A DNA stretch of 64,000 bases. Origin: Chromatiaceae bacterium (GTDB taxonomy: Bacteria > Pseudomonadota > Gammaproteobacteria > Chromatiales > Chromatiaceae). Location: contig JADKCI010000004.1 of the NCBI GenBank assembly GCA_016714645.1, positions 186,001-250,000 on the forward strand. The letters run 5' to 3'. Below the pieces are notes generated by a model, which saw nothing but the letters and a program-made list of their open reading frames with translations, was not told the origin of the DNA and searched no databases. Position numbers and translations under genes: made by a program. Shown here one piece after another: positions 24,252-33,472 of the stretch (position 1 is its first letter; each line of letters opens with the position of its first letter).

Positions 24252-25442
24252 TCAGGGCCTGTCCATCTCCGTCAGGATATTCATGGCTACCCCGCGCTGG
24301 GATTCGTCGCCGTCGGCGAGGACGCGATAGAGGAGTTGGCGGGCGCCGGCCTCGTTTTCCAGGTCGCGCAGCTCCGATACCCGCTCCAGCAAGGCCTCGA
24401 TGGGGTCGATATCCTCGTCCAGCTCCGATTCGGCCGCCTCGATGGCGTCGAGCTCCGCCTCCATTTCTTCCGGCGTCAGGGGGACGAAGCGCTCGCGGTC
24501 GAAGGGATCGCCACCGTCGATCTCACGGCCGACCATGACCTCATGGGCCTGGGTTGTTGGCGCGTGGGTGGGGCCGCCCGGATCGCGGTGAGTGCCCGCC
24601 CCTGGAGCCATCGCCGAACTGGCGGTGCCCGCGGCGGCCGCCCCGGTCGGCCCGGTGCCCGAGGGAGGCCCCCCGGTGGTTTCTGGTTCCTCCTCCTCCG
24701 TGTCCCGCTTCCTGAAGAAGCGCGAAAAGAAGATGCCCGCCTCGAACAGCATCCACATGGGCACCGCGAGCAGGGTCTGGGAGATGACGTCCGGTGGGGT
24801 CAAGAGCATGCCGATGACAAAGCAGCCGACGATGACATAAGGCCGTTTGTCGGCCAGACTCTCCGCCGTGGTCATCCCCATGGCCACCAGCAGGATGGTC
24901 GCGATGGGGATCTGGAAGGAGACCCCGAAGGCGAAAAAAAGCTTGAGGACAAAGTCCAGGTAGTAGGTGATGTCCGGCATCTGGGCCACGCCTTCGGGGG
25001 TCGTGGCCGTGAAGAAGGCGAAGATCAGGGGGAAGACGAGGTAATAGGCGAAGGCCATGCCCAGGTAGAAAAGGCAGATGCTGGAGGCCAGCAAGGGCAT
25101 GGCGAAGCGCTTTTCATGCTGATAAAGGCCCGGGGCCACGAATCCCCAAAGTTGGAACAGCAGATAGGGCATGGCGACGAAAATCGCCGATACCAGCGCT
25201 AGCTTGAAGGGCGTCATGAAGGGCGATGCCACCTGGGTGGCGATCATGGTCGAGCCCTCGGGCAACTGGGCGCGGATGGGCTCGGCGATGAAGGTGTAGA
25301 TATCGTTGGCGAAGGGGAACAGGACCACCAGGGCAATCCCGATCGCCATCACCATGCGCAGCAGCCGGTCGCGAAGCTCCACGAGGTGCGACATGAAGGG
25401 CTGTTCCGGGCCCGGGTCTTGATGGTAGGCCGGCGCTGTCAT
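24252..25442 (-). CDS. tatC: Sec-independent protein translocase TatC with long C-terminal extension
   Basis: 396 aa. Residues 1-250 are a standard six-helix TatC (HLVELRDRLLRMV, FMTPFKLALVSAIFVAMPYLLFQLWGFVAPGLY-EKR, LTPPDVISQTLLAVPMWMLFE), the receptor for twin-arginine signal peptides. About 145 further residues follow: a Pro/Gly/Thr/Ala-rich linker and an acidic helical tail (EEMEAELDAIEAAESELDEDIDPIEALLERVSEL). Most TatC proteins end near 250 aa. The extension is in frame and looks intact. tatA, tatB and tatC form one leftward operon. Confidence 0.93.
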   Translation of the reverse strand: MTAPAYHQDPGPEQPFMSHLVELRDRLLRMVMAIGIALVVLFPFANDIYTFIAEPIRAQLPEGSTMIATQVASPFMTPFKLALVSAIFVAMPYLLFQLWGFVAPGLYQHEKRFAMPLLASSICLFYLGMAFAYYLVFPLIFAFFTATTPEGVAQMPDITYYLDFVLKLFFAFGVSFQIPIATILLVAMGMTTAESLADKRPYVIVGCFVIGMLLTPPDVISQTLLAVPMWMLFEAGIFFSRFFRKRDTEEEEPETTGGPPSGTGPTGAAAAGTASSAMAPGAGTHRDPGGPTHAPTTQAHEVMVGREIDGGDPFDRERFVPLTPEEMEAELDAIEAAESELDEDIDPIEALLERVSELRDLENEAGARQLLYRVLADGDESQRGVAMNILTEMDRP

Positions 25443-25594
25443 CGCGGTCGTTACATCCGAATGAGTGGTTATCTAGAGAGGCGGAGCCGGACAGGCGCGA
25501 GTGGGTATCGGGCGCGGCGTCGGGGCTAAGCCGTGGGCAGGGGGTTTCAACCTGGGTGATCCAGGACCCCTGGGGATGGCGCTAGTGCCGGGCC

Positions 25595-25909
25595 CTAGTT
25601 AGGGGGGTCCTGCTTGCTGGGCGGTGCTGGGTTTTGGGGTGGGGAGGGCGCGGGGGCCGACGGCTTGCTGCTGGGCATCTCGATGAGGGTCTCCAGCGGA
25701 TTCTCCCGCGCCTGCTTGGCCAGGATCTCCTTGAGCTCCTCCGCCTTGAGTTCGCTGTCGATCTCCGCCTTTACCGTTGCGAGGGTCCGCCGCGCCCGCC
25801 CCATCCAGAGCCCGGCGGTGCGCGCCAGCTTTGGCAGGCGCTCCGGCCCTACCACCAGGAGGGCGACCACGCCCACTACCACCAATTCCAGAAAGCCGAT
25901 ATCAAACAT
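25595..25909 (-). CDS. tatB: Twin-arginine translocase subunit TatB
   Basis: 104 aa: MFDIGFLELVVVGVVALLVVGPERLP is the single membrane helix with the GPERLP hinge, followed by an amphipathic helix (LARTAGLWMGRARRTLATVKAEIDSELKAEEL) and a Pro/Ser-rich tail. TatB works with TatC in signal-peptide recognition. It lies between tatA (33 bp upstream) and tatC (152 bp downstream). Confidence 0.95.
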   Translation of the reverse strand: MFDIGFLELVVVGVVALLVVGPERLPKLARTAGLWMGRARRTLATVKAEIDSELKAEELKEILAKQARENPLETLIEMPSSKPSAPAPSPPQNPAPPSKQDPPN

Positions 25910-25942
25910 GATCCCGCCCCGGCCCCCGCGCTAAATCGGGAT

Positions 25943-26209
25943 TCAGACCTTGTCCCTGCCTTCGACCTTGGCCGCCGGGTCCGGCGTGGCCGTCCCCGTG
26001 GGGGAGGCCGTCCCCGTGGGGGAGGGGGGCACCTCCAGTCGTTTGGCCTCCTCCTCTTCCTTGTCCGGGTCGCTCATAGCGGACCTGAACCCCTTCACCG
26101 CGTTACCCAAATCCGAACCTATGCTCTTGAGACGCTTGGTCCCGAAGAGCAGCAGTACGATCACCAGAATGATGAGAAGCTGCCAGATGCTGATGCCACC
26201 AAAGCCCAT
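25943..26209 (-). CDS. tatA: Twin-arginine translocase subunit TatA
   Basis: 88 aa from the ATG at 26209 with GAGG just upstream (an earlier in-frame ATG gives MEDI...). MGFGGISIWQLLIILVIVLLLFGTKRLKSIGSDLGNAVKGF is the canonical TatA helix, hinge and amphipathic helix; TatA forms the translocation pore. The tail repeats PTGTA because of a short tandem DNA repeat around 25990-26027. One likely Tat substrate in this window is the protein at 42221-42670. Confidence 0.95.
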   Translation of the reverse strand: MGFGGISIWQLLIILVIVLLLFGTKRLKSIGSDLGNAVKGFRSAMSDPDKEEEEAKRLEVPPSPTGTASPTGTATPDPAAKVEGRDKV

Positions 26210-26376
26210 GATGTCCTCCACTGCCGTCCCGAGAGACGGACGTTACTTGCTATCCGGAACCGGCCTGCCTGGGGCAAGGGATCCCCAATCCTTAACCGGC
26301 CGCGTCCGCCACCGGGCCTACGCGAAAAGTGGACGTGATCTTACCGCAAGAGCGGGGCGGGATGTAGGGATTGCAG

Positions 26377-27474
26377 TCAATCCTGCGCGAATCCGCTAAA
26401 ACAGGCGGCGATGATGGCCCGGATCGCCCCTTCCTTGCGCTCGATGTCCGCCACCAGCGCAAACTGAATCCGCGCCTTGGCAAGATTCTGACCGGGTGCG
26501 GAGACGCGAAACCAGCGGTCGCCTTGCAGATGGTCGGTCAGAAGGCGTAGCCCCAGCTCGAAGGGAATCAGCCGGATGGCGGCAAAGAGGAGCGCCACCT
26601 CCGCCGGGACCAGCAGTCCTTGGGTCCGGTCCGCATAGGCCCGCAGCAGGGGGCGGCAAACCTCCAGGTCAAAGCCCACGCGTGCCTCACTGGCGGACTC
26701 CCCCGGCCGGTTACAGCTGGAACGTAGGCAATCGCCGATATCGTGCAGGGTCAGACCCGGCTGCACCGTATCCAGATCGATCAAGGCCAGGGCCCGCCGT
26801 CCCTCGGCATCGAACAGCAGGTTGTCCAGCTTGGGATCGCCATGGATGACCCGCTCCGGGAGCAGACCCGCCGCCCGCGCCTGCTCCAGCACCCCCACGC
26901 CCGTCCGCCGCGCCGCCACGAAGGCCAGCGCCTCCTCCAGCCCTGGCTGGGGTGCCGCGACCGCCTGCTGTGCAACCCGGTCGAAGGGCTCCAGATAGCC
27001 CGGCGTCACATGGAAGCCTGGCAGGGTCACCCGCAGGCTCGCGGGGTCGAGGTCCGCCACCGCCCGATGAAAGGTCCCCAGCAGGCGCCCTACCTCCGCC
27101 GCTTGGGGGGCGTCCTCGATCCGCTCCAGAGGTTGGCCCGGGATGAAGGTCATCAGGCGCCAGACGGCGCCGGTCTCGTCCCGCGTCCAGGTCGCGCCCT
27201 CCGCCGTTCGCGCCAGCTCCGGCCACGTCAGATCCAGCCCCTCCTGGCGGGCCAGATGCGCCGCGAGGCGGGACAGGTTGGCCATGATCCCCTCGGGATT
27301 GGCAAAGACCCGGCCATTGATGCGTTGCAACACCCAGCGGTCGGTCCCGGCCGTCACCTTAAAACTCTCATTGATCAGTCCCCGCCCCAGTGGCTCGATC
27401 AGGGGGGGGCCGCTGGTAAGGGTAAAGCGCTGGGCGATCCGTGCCGCCGTCTTTGAGAACTCGGTGCTGTTCAT
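26377..27474 (-). CDS. Aminoglycoside-phosphotransferase-fold small-molecule kinase
   Basis: 365 aa. The kinase-like fold is seen in LGRGLINESFKVTAG (nucleotide loop), VLQRIN (ATP-binding region), VIHGDPKLDNLLFD (catalytic HGD...N) and LIDLDTVQPGLTLHDIGDCLRSSCN (metal-binding DxD). The last block resembles N-acetylhexosamine 1-kinase (NahK) and related sugar kinases more than antibiotic kinases, but the substrate is not known. The ATG at 27474 overlaps the mtaB stop (ATGA), so translation is probably coupled; an open frame extends 9 codons further. Confidence 0.78.
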   Translation of the reverse strand: MNSTEFSKTAARIAQRFTLTSGPPLIEPLGRGLINESFKVTAGTDRWVLQRINGRVFANPEGIMANLSRLAAHLARQEGLDLTWPELARTAEGATWTRDETGAVWRLMTFIPGQPLERIEDAPQAAEVGRLLGTFHRAVADLDPASLRVTLPGFHVTPGYLEPFDRVAQQAVAAPQPGLEEALAFVAARRTGVGVLEQARAAGLLPERVIHGDPKLDNLLFDAEGRRALALIDLDTVQPGLTLHDIGDCLRSSCNRPGESASEARVGFDLEVCRPLLRAYADRTQGLLVPAEVALLFAAIRLIPFELGLRLLTDHLQGDRWFRVSAPGQNLAKARIQFALVADIERKEGAIRAIIAACFSGFAQD

Positions 27475-28826
27475 GTCGCGGCTGGGTCCGCCAGTGGCCA
27501 AAGGGCCTCACCCGCAGGGGGCCCTTCGTGGTCATGGGGGGCCAAGGTCGCGATCAGGCTGTCTCCATCCGGGTGGATGGCGGTCAGTTCGACCCGCGGC
27601 AACTGGTTGGTGAGGTCTTGCCCCCCGTTGGGGCGGACGCGCACGGGCAAATAATGGGGTGTGTAGCCATGATGGTCGCCGTTCGGGTCGCTGCCCTGGC
27701 GGCCTTCCAGCAGGAGGCTGGTCCGCTGGCCCAGGTAGCGGGCGAAGGTATCGGCCCTCATGCGGCATGCCAGCTCGTGCATCTCCCGGCTGCGCTCCTT
27801 TTTGACCTCGGCGGGGACCTGATCGGGCAGGCTGGCGGCCTTGGTACCGGGGCGGGGGGAGTAAGGGAAGATGTGGACCTGGCCGAAGCCGATGGAGGCC
27901 ACGAAATCGAGCGTCTGGCGCCATTCGGCCTCGGTTTCACCGGGGAAGCCGGCGATGATGTCGGTGGTGAGGTTGATGTCGGGGACCCGGGCGCGGGCCT
28001 CGTGGGCGAGGCGGGCGAATTCATCGGTCCGGCAGCGGCGCGCCATGCGCCGCAGGACGCTGTCGGTGCCGCTTTGCAGGGGTAGGTGCAGGTGGGGCAT
28101 GAGGCGCGGATGGGCAAAGAGGTCCCAGAGGCCATCGGGCAGTTCCCAGGGTTCCAGGGAGCCAAGGCGCAGGCGCGGCATGTCCGTCTCCGCGAGGAGG
28201 GTACCGATCAGGTCGTCCAGGCCGAGCCCCAGGTCGCTGCCCCAGCCACCGAGGTGGACGCCCGCGAGCACGGCCTCGCGCACGCCCGCCGCCGCGGCCT
28301 GGTTGATCTCGTCAATCACCTCCGGGATGGGGCGGCTGCGTTCCTCGCCCCGCGCCAGGGTGACGATGCAGAAGGCGCAGCGGTAGCGGCAGCCGTCCTG
28401 GACCTTGATGAAGGCGCGCTGGCGGCCGCGGGCGAAGAGGGGATTGGCATCGGCCGCCAGGGCGGTGAGGGGCATGGCGGGCAGGTCGAGTTCGGCGGTG
28501 GTGATCGCCACCAGGCGGTCCTTGTCCGCGTTGGGGATCACCAGGTCAATGCCGGCTTCCAGCGCCAGGGCCTGGGTCTCCAGGGTGGCGAAGCAGCCGC
28601 TGACCACCAACTTGGCGTGGGGGTTATCGCGCTGGGCGCGGCGCAGGAGCTTGCGGGACTTGCGGACCGCCTCCTGGGTGACGGCGCAGGTGTTGACCAC
28701 CACCAGGTCGGCCCCCGTTTCGTCGGGGGTGATCTGGTGGCCGAGTTGTTGGAACTGGCGCGCCCAGGTCTCCAGTTCCGCCTCGTTGAGCCGACAGCCC
28801 AGAGTCTGGAGATTGACGCGCATCAT
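27471..28826 (-). CDS. mtaB: tRNA (N6-threonylcarbamoyladenosine37) methylthiotransferase MtaB
   Basis: 451 aa from the ATG at 28826 (MMRVNLQTLGCRLNEAE). A radical-SAM methylthiotransferase adding a methylthio group to t6A37 of tRNAs. The N-terminal UPF0004 domain has three cluster cysteines (LGC, NTCAVT, SGC); the radical-SAM motif is CRYRCAFC; ARGEERSRP and the LPLQSGTDSVLRRMARR block are typical. A TRAM-like C-terminal part follows. The frame runs open up to 29021 without family similarity, so the internal Met pair was chosen. A second MiaB paralogue is not in this window. Confidence 0.9.
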   Translation of the reverse strand: MMRVNLQTLGCRLNEAELETWARQFQQLGHQITPDETGADLVVVNTCAVTQEAVRKSRKLLRRAQRDNPHAKLVVSGCFATLETQALALEAGIDLVIPNADKDRLVAITTAELDLPAMPLTALAADANPLFARGRQRAFIKVQDGCRYRCAFCIVTLARGEERSRPIPEVIDEINQAAAAGVREAVLAGVHLGGWGSDLGLGLDDLIGTLLAETDMPRLRLGSLEPWELPDGLWDLFAHPRLMPHLHLPLQSGTDSVLRRMARRCRTDEFARLAHEARARVPDINLTTDIIAGFPGETEAEWRQTLDFVASIGFGQVHIFPYSPRPGTKAASLPDQVPAEVKKERSREMHELACRMRADTFARYLGQRTSLLLEGRQGSDPNGDHHGYTPHYLPVRVRPNGGQDLTNQLPRVELTAIHPDGDSLIATLAPHDHEGPPAGEALWPLADPAAT

Positions 28827-28872
28827 CCTGGGGCTGGGCATCAGGCTGGGGATGGCTCTGGAGGGTCGCGGC

Positions 28873-29376
28873 TCAGTAGGGGCGGCGGGGGATGATGATC
28901 CGCACCTGTTCGGCGCCATCCTCACGCCGCATGGCCCCACCCTCGGCGTCCGGGGGCAGTGGCAGGCGGTGGCTGGAGCGGCCGCTGGAGAAACTGTAGC
29001 TGCGCAGGTAGCCCTGGCCATCGCCGAGGGTCTCCTCGCGGGTCTTCTGGGTGGAAGTGTCGCGGGAGAGGCGGAGCGAGCGGCCGTCGATCTGAACCTG
29101 GATGTCCTCGGCCTTCAGGCCGTCGAGGGGGATTTCAAGGATGTAGCCCTCGGCGGTGACGGTCTGGTTGAAACGCAGGGGGCCTCCGGCGCGGGGGAAG
29201 CCGGGCCTGTCGGGACTGGATAGGGTCGGGGGGGCCGGGAAGTCCGGAAGTGCTCCACCCTGACCCGGGGGCAGGGGGCCATAGCCATAATAGGGAGGCG
29301 CCCAGGCCAGCGCCAAGGCCGGAGCCATCAAGGTCATCCCCACCAGGAGGCCGCGTGGGTTAAAAATCTTGGTCAT
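28873..29376 (-). CDS. Exported Hsp20/alpha-crystallin-like protein
   Basis: 167 aa from the ATG at 29376 with GAGGAG upstream. Signal peptide about 1-30 (MTKIFNPRGLLVGMTLMAPALALAW). A Pro/Gly/Tyr-rich stretch follows, then about residues 75-165 an alpha-crystallin-type beta sandwich: FNQTVTAEGYILEIPLDGLKAEDIQVQIDGRSLRLSR, ending RIIIPRRPY. Small heat-shock proteins are normally cytoplasmic; a signal peptide makes this a probable periplasmic holdase. The assignment is by pattern. Confidence 0.75.
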   Translation of the reverse strand: MTKIFNPRGLLVGMTLMAPALALAWAPPYYGYGPLPPGQGGALPDFPAPPTLSSPDRPGFPRAGGPLRFNQTVTAEGYILEIPLDGLKAEDIQVQIDGRSLRLSRDTSTQKTREETLGDGQGYLRSYSFSSGRSSHRLPLPPDAEGGAMRREDGAEQVRIIIPRRPY

Positions 29377-29450
29377 GATAAAACTCCTCGCTTCGATACC
29401 AGTTGCCATCGAATTATAGGGCAGGCGCGGGAAAACCGGTGGGGGCACTG

Positions 29451-29935
29451 TTACAGCCGAGGTATCCAGGTGGGGCGGCTGGCGGTGTCGATCAGGCCCT
29501 GTTGGAGCAGCCATTGGCTGGCATCCCCTGCGTCTTCCTCGAACCAGATGCGGGCGCCGCCGAGGCGGAAGCTGTAGAGCCCCAATCGTCCATTTCCCGG
29601 CAGATGCGCTCGCGGCCCACGCCAGGCAGTTCGTCGGCGAGCAGGATTTGGAGATAGCAGACGCCATTTTCCTCGGCCACTTCGCCGCCGGCATCCGTGT
29701 GCAAGGCTAGCCGGCGGTCCGGGTCCATGCAGATCCAGTGGCAGGCCTCATGCAGGGCCGAATGCACCGGGGTGTCGGCCCGGACATAGAGGTAGTCCGC
29801 GATCAGGCCGGCCTCCGGCTCTCCCCAATAGCTGCCGGGGATGGGCGCCCCCGGTGCAATCCAGCCCAGGGTGAGTCCGTAGCGGGCGAGCAGGGCGGGG
29901 AGCAGGGTGGGGGACAGGTCGGCGCAGGTCAGCAT
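29451..29935 (-). pseudogene. Conserved protein with HEACH motif, broken by a frameshift
   Basis: The frame from ATG 29935 reads MLTCADLSPTLLPALLARYGLTLGWIAPG and SALHEACHWICMDPDRRL..GEVAEENGVCYLQILLADELPG, a conserved proteobacterial family (about 160 aa) with an H-E-A-C-H metalloprotease-like motif. After DDWG the frame goes wrong. Skipping two bases at the AGAG (29576-29579; CTCT on the coding strand) restores YSFRLGGARIWFEEDAGDASQWL and a TAA at 29453-29451. The two-base duplication explains the break. It is either an inactivated gene or a sequence error. Biochemical function unknown. Confidence 0.75.
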
Positions 29936-30093
29936 CTGGGTTGATTCCTGGGGGCCCCTGCGCGGTCCGGTCTCGCTCGCGACGGGCGCTTGTGGTCTAA
30001 TTTCAGGGTAACTATAGCCTTGCCGTGGGGCGTTTGCCTCTCCTCGGCTCCTCCCTTGCCCCCTTTTCGCCAACCCCCAGGCGCTGGATTCTT

Positions 30094-30711
30094 ATGAGCG
30101 AAGGCATCCTCTTTATCGTATCGGCGCCCTCCGGCGCGGGCAAGACCAGTCTGGTCAAGGCCCTGCTGGAACGTGAATCCGCCCTTGGGTTGGCGATTTC
30201 CTTCACGACCCGTCCGCCGAGGCCGGGCGAGGTGGATGGCGTTCACTACCATTTTATTAATGAGGGCCGTTTTCTGGCTATGATCACCGCTGGCGCCTTC
30301 CTGGAGCACGCCCAGGTCTTCGGCAATCGCTATGGCACCGCGGAGGCTAAGGTGCGCGAGGCCCTGGCCGCGGGCCAGGATTTGCTGCTGGAGATCGACT
30401 GGCAAGGGGCGCGCCAAGTGCGCGCGCGTTTCCCCGGCGCCGTTTCCATCTTCATCCTGCCGCCCTCCGCCCCCGTTCTGGCGGAGCGGTTGCGGGGCCG
30501 CGGCCAGGATAGCGAGGCGATCATTGCTGGGCGCATGCGCCAGGCGCGTGACGAGATGTCCCATTTTGACGAATACGATTATCTGGTCGTGAATGATGAT
30601 TTCGATCAGGCTCTTGCCGATCTGGCCTGCCTGGCGCGGGCGGAGCGATTGCGCCTGGCCCATGGGGCCGGGCTGGCTCCCGGCATGATCGAGGCCCTGC
30701 TGGCCGGCTGA
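30094..30711 (+). CDS. gmk: Guanylate kinase
   Basis: 205 aa from ATG 30094 (MSEGILFIVSAPSGAGKTSLVKALLE, P-loop APSGAGKT). It phosphorylates GMP to GDP. The GMP-binding pattern SFTTRPPRPGEVDGVHYHFI and the ARGED-equivalent lid region are present; length is normal. An in-frame ATG upstream (30025) would add residues with no family match. It heads gmk-rpoZ-spoT, the same order as in E. coli. Confidence 0.96.
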   Translation: MSEGILFIVSAPSGAGKTSLVKALLERESALGLAISFTTRPPRPGEVDGVHYHFINEGRFLAMITAGAFLEHAQVFGNRYGTAEAKVREALAAGQDLLLEIDWQGARQVRARFPGAVSIFILPPSAPVLAERLRGRGQDSEAIIAGRMRQARDEMSHFDEYDYLVVNDDFDQALADLACLARAERLRLAHGAGLAPGMIEALLAG

Positions 30712-30835
30712 AGGCGGGGCCGCGCCTTCCGGGCCGGGTGCGGCAAATTGGGAAAGAAATCCTGCGGCCCTTCGCCTTCCGGGCGGGGTTTTGGTAATCT
30801 GGCCGATCTACGTTATAAATGGAGCAACAAGACTC

Positions 30836-31129
30836 ATGGCGCGAATTACTGTCGAGGACTGCCTCGATCATGTGGACAACCGGTTTGATCTGGTCATTTT
30901 TGCCACCAAGCGGGCCCGGCAACTGGCCAATGGCGTCGAACCCCTGATCCCCTGGGCGAATGATAAACCCACGGTGGTGGCCCTGCGGGAGATCGCCGAG
31001 GGCGTCCTGACCCAGGAGACGGTCGCCGCCGTGGAGGTGGAACGCGAGCAGCGCCGTGCCGAGCGGACCCTGGAGATGCAGATCGCCGAGGAGCTGGCGG
31101 CCGAGTTGGGGACCGAGGAGCACTCCTGA
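30836..31129 (+). CDS. rpoZ: RNA polymerase omega subunit
   Basis: 97 aa: MARITVEDCLDHVDNRFDLVIFATKRARQLANG is the conserved omega core, followed by KPTVVALREIAEG. Omega helps assembly of RNA polymerase and forms part of one ppGpp site in E. coli, which fits its position just before spoT. An upstream in-frame codon would extend the protein without similarity. Confidence 0.96.
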   Translation: MARITVEDCLDHVDNRFDLVIFATKRARQLANGVEPLIPWANDKPTVVALREIAEGVLTQETVAAVEVEREQRRAERTLEMQIAEELAAELGTEEHS

Positions 31130-31203
31130 GACGCCAGCGAGTCAGGTATCGGATTTCGGGTGCCACGCCAGCCGTCCCCGCCAGCCGCTCGGGTCCAGGT
31201 CCC

Positions 31204-33381
31204 ATGACTCAGGTGCTTGAATCGCCCGTCGCCAACCCACCCGCCGAGCCGCCCGACAGGGCGCGCTTCCAGATCGGCGACCTCTGTGTCTATCTGGAGT
31301 CCTACCTGAGCGCGGAGCAAATCCGCGAGGTTTATCGCGCCTTCCAGTTTGGGGCCGAGGCCCATGCCGGCCAGACGCGCAAATCTGGCGAGCCCTACAT
31401 CCAGCACCCCATCGCCGTGGCGCGCATCCTGGCCGAGATGCGTATGGATCACAAATGCCTGATGGCGGCCATTCTCCATGACGTGATCGAGGACACGGGC
31501 CACTCCAAGGAGACAGTGGCGGCCCTGTTCGACGAGGAGATTGCCGAACTGGTGGATGGCGTAAGCAAGCTGACGCGTCTCGATTTCCGTTCCAAGGCCG
31601 AGGCTCAGGCGGCGAATCTGCAGAAGATGCTGTTGGCGATGACCAAGGATATCCGGGTCATTCTCATCAAGCTTGCCGACCGGCTCCATAACATGCGCAC
31701 CCTGGGGATCATGGCCCCGGAGAAGCGCCGCCGCATCTCGCGCGAGACCCTGGAGATCTATGCGCCCATTGCTAATCGCCTGGGTATTCGCAAAATCTCC
31801 GTGGAACTGGAAGAACTGGGCTTCGCGCATTGCTGGCCCTGGCGCCGCCTGCTGCTCCAGCGGGCGGTCGTCCGCGCCCGGGGGGCACGCAAGGAACTGG
31901 TGGGGGATGTCGAGAAGGCCTTGCGTGAACGCCTGGAGCAGGAGGGTATCCAGGGCGAGGTGGTGGGCCGCCAAAAGCACCTTTACGGAATTTACGGCAA
32001 GATGCGTGACAAGCAGCGCCCCTTCGAGGAGGTGGTGGATGTCTTCGGCTTTCGCGTCGTCGTTGATCGGATCGATACCTGCTATCGCGTCCTGGGTGTG
32101 GTGCACAACCTTTACAAGCCTAAGCCCGGTCGCTTCAAGGACTATATTGCCATCCCCAAGAACAATGGCTATCAGTCCCTGCATACCCAGCTGTTTGGCC
32201 CCCAGGGCATCCCCATCGAAATCCAGATTCGCACCCTGGACATGCAGCGCCTCGCCGAGAGTGGCATCGCGGCGCACTGGATGTATAAATCCGGCGCCAA
32301 ACGTGGCAGCCCGCAGAACCTTGCGGAGGATTGGCTGGGGAACCTGCTGGAGATGCAGCGCGGATCGGGCGACTCGGTTGAGTTTCTGGAGCACGTCAAG
32401 GTCGATCTCTTCCCGGACGAGGTCTATGTCTTTACCCCGCGTGGGGACATCCAGGTGTTGCCTGCCGGGGCCACGGTGGTGGATTTTGCCTATGCCATCC
32501 ATTCCGGTCTGGGTAACCGCTGCGTGGCGGCGCGGATCGATCGGCGCATGGCCCCCCTGCGCACCGCCTTGCGCAGCGGCCAGACGGTGGAGATCATCAC
32601 GGCGCCCCGGGCCATGCCCAACGCCGGCTGGCTGAATTTCGTGGTGACGGGCAAGGCCCGCGCCAATATCCGTGGCTATCTGAAGAATTTGCAGCGCCAG
32701 GAGGCCGAGGTCTTGGGCCGGCGCCTGCTGAACGCCGAGCTGGCGGGGCAGGGACTGGACCTGGATCGGTTGCCGGAGGGCCCCCTGGCGGCCTATCTGA
32801 CGCGGGCCAAGCTGACGGATTTGTCTGCCCTGCTGGTGGAGGTGGGACTGGGCAATCGGCTGCCGATCCTGGTGGCGCGGCGTCTCATGGGCGAGGAGGT
32901 GGTCGAGGCCCCGCTCGACGCCGAGCCCAGACAGGCGCGCCGCCTGGCCATCAAGGGCACCGAGGGCATGGTGGTCAATTATGCGCGCTGCTGTCGGCCC
33001 ATTCCGGGCGATCCCATCTCCGGACTCTTCAGCCCTGGCAAGGGCATCGTAGTGCATCGCCAGGGTTGTCGGAACCTCGGCGATTTTCAACAACATAGAG
33101 ATCAGTGGCTTGACCTGGACTGGTCCAGTCAACCGGCGGGGGATTTCAATACCGAGATCCGGGTCGATGTTGGCAACCAGCGCGGGGTTCTGGCCAGTCT
33201 GGCCGCCGCCATCGCCGAACTGGGTTCGAACATCGAGAATGTCCAGTCCCGGGAAAAGGATGGCCACAACATCAGTTTGGATTTTCTGCTCTCGGTCCGT
33301 GATCGCCCCCATCTGGCTCGCATCATGCGGCGCCTGCGACTGGTGCCACGGGTGATGCGCATCCATCGCGTGTCGCGTTGA
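31204..33381 (+). CDS. spoT: Bifunctional (p)ppGpp synthetase/hydrolase SpoT
   Basis: 725 aa. HD hydrolase domain (about 45-200) with an intact HD at residues 92-93 (AAILHDVIEDT) and KLADRLHNMRTL; synthetase domain (about 240-365) with RFKDYIAIPKNNGYQSLHT, where the RxKD motif is the bifunctional type; TGS domain (about 395-460, VYVFTPRGDIQVLPAGATVVDFAYAIHS); a zinc-finger-like region (YARCCRPIPGDPI) and a C-terminal ACT domain. It makes and degrades (p)ppGpp. The stretch AHCWPWRRLLLQ around residue 210 is unusual for the family but stays in frame. The second RSH protein, RelA, lies 3.4 kb downstream. Confidence 0.95.
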   Translation: MTQVLESPVANPPAEPPDRARFQIGDLCVYLESYLSAEQIREVYRAFQFGAEAHAGQTRKSGEPYIQHPIAVARILAEMRMDHKCLMAAILHDVIEDTGHSKETVAALFDEEIAELVDGVSKLTRLDFRSKAEAQAANLQKMLLAMTKDIRVILIKLADRLHNMRTLGIMAPEKRRRISRETLEIYAPIANRLGIRKISVELEELGFAHCWPWRRLLLQRAVVRARGARKELVGDVEKALRERLEQEGIQGEVVGRQKHLYGIYGKMRDKQRPFEEVVDVFGFRVVVDRIDTCYRVLGVVHNLYKPKPGRFKDYIAIPKNNGYQSLHTQLFGPQGIPIEIQIRTLDMQRLAESGIAAHWMYKSGAKRGSPQNLAEDWLGNLLEMQRGSGDSVEFLEHVKVDLFPDEVYVFTPRGDIQVLPAGATVVDFAYAIHSGLGNRCVAARIDRRMAPLRTALRSGQTVEIITAPRAMPNAGWLNFVVTGKARANIRGYLKNLQRQEAEVLGRRLLNAELAGQGLDLDRLPEGPLAAYLTRAKLTDLSALLVEVGLGNRLPILVARRLMGEEVVEAPLDAEPRQARRLAIKGTEGMVVNYARCCRPIPGDPISGLFSPGKGIVVHRQGCRNLGDFQQHRDQWLDLDWSSQPAGDFNTEIRVDVGNQRGVLASLAAAIAELGSNIENVQSREKDGHNISLDFLLSVRDRPHLARIMRRLRLVPRVMRIHRVSR

Positions 33382-33388
33382 GCCTGGC

Positions 33389-33412
33389 GTGCCCGCTTGA
33401 AATGGCGGGCCT
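33389..33412 (+). terminator. Possible hairpin terminator after spoT
   Basis: GCCCGC (33391-33396) and GCGGGC (33405-33410) pair around an 8-base loop just after spoT. There is no real T-run, so it is only a weak candidate. Confidence 0.3.
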
Positions 33413-33472
33413 TGCCCGCAACCTTGACTTACTCGCGGCAAGCCTCGTCCTTCTACTCATCCGGAATACGCC

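Noticed and set aside
30868..33441. 857-codon open frame on the minus strand
   Set aside because: It is the antisense shadow of rpoZ and spoT, whose protein motifs are unambiguous. GC-rich DNA often gives long antisense frames.
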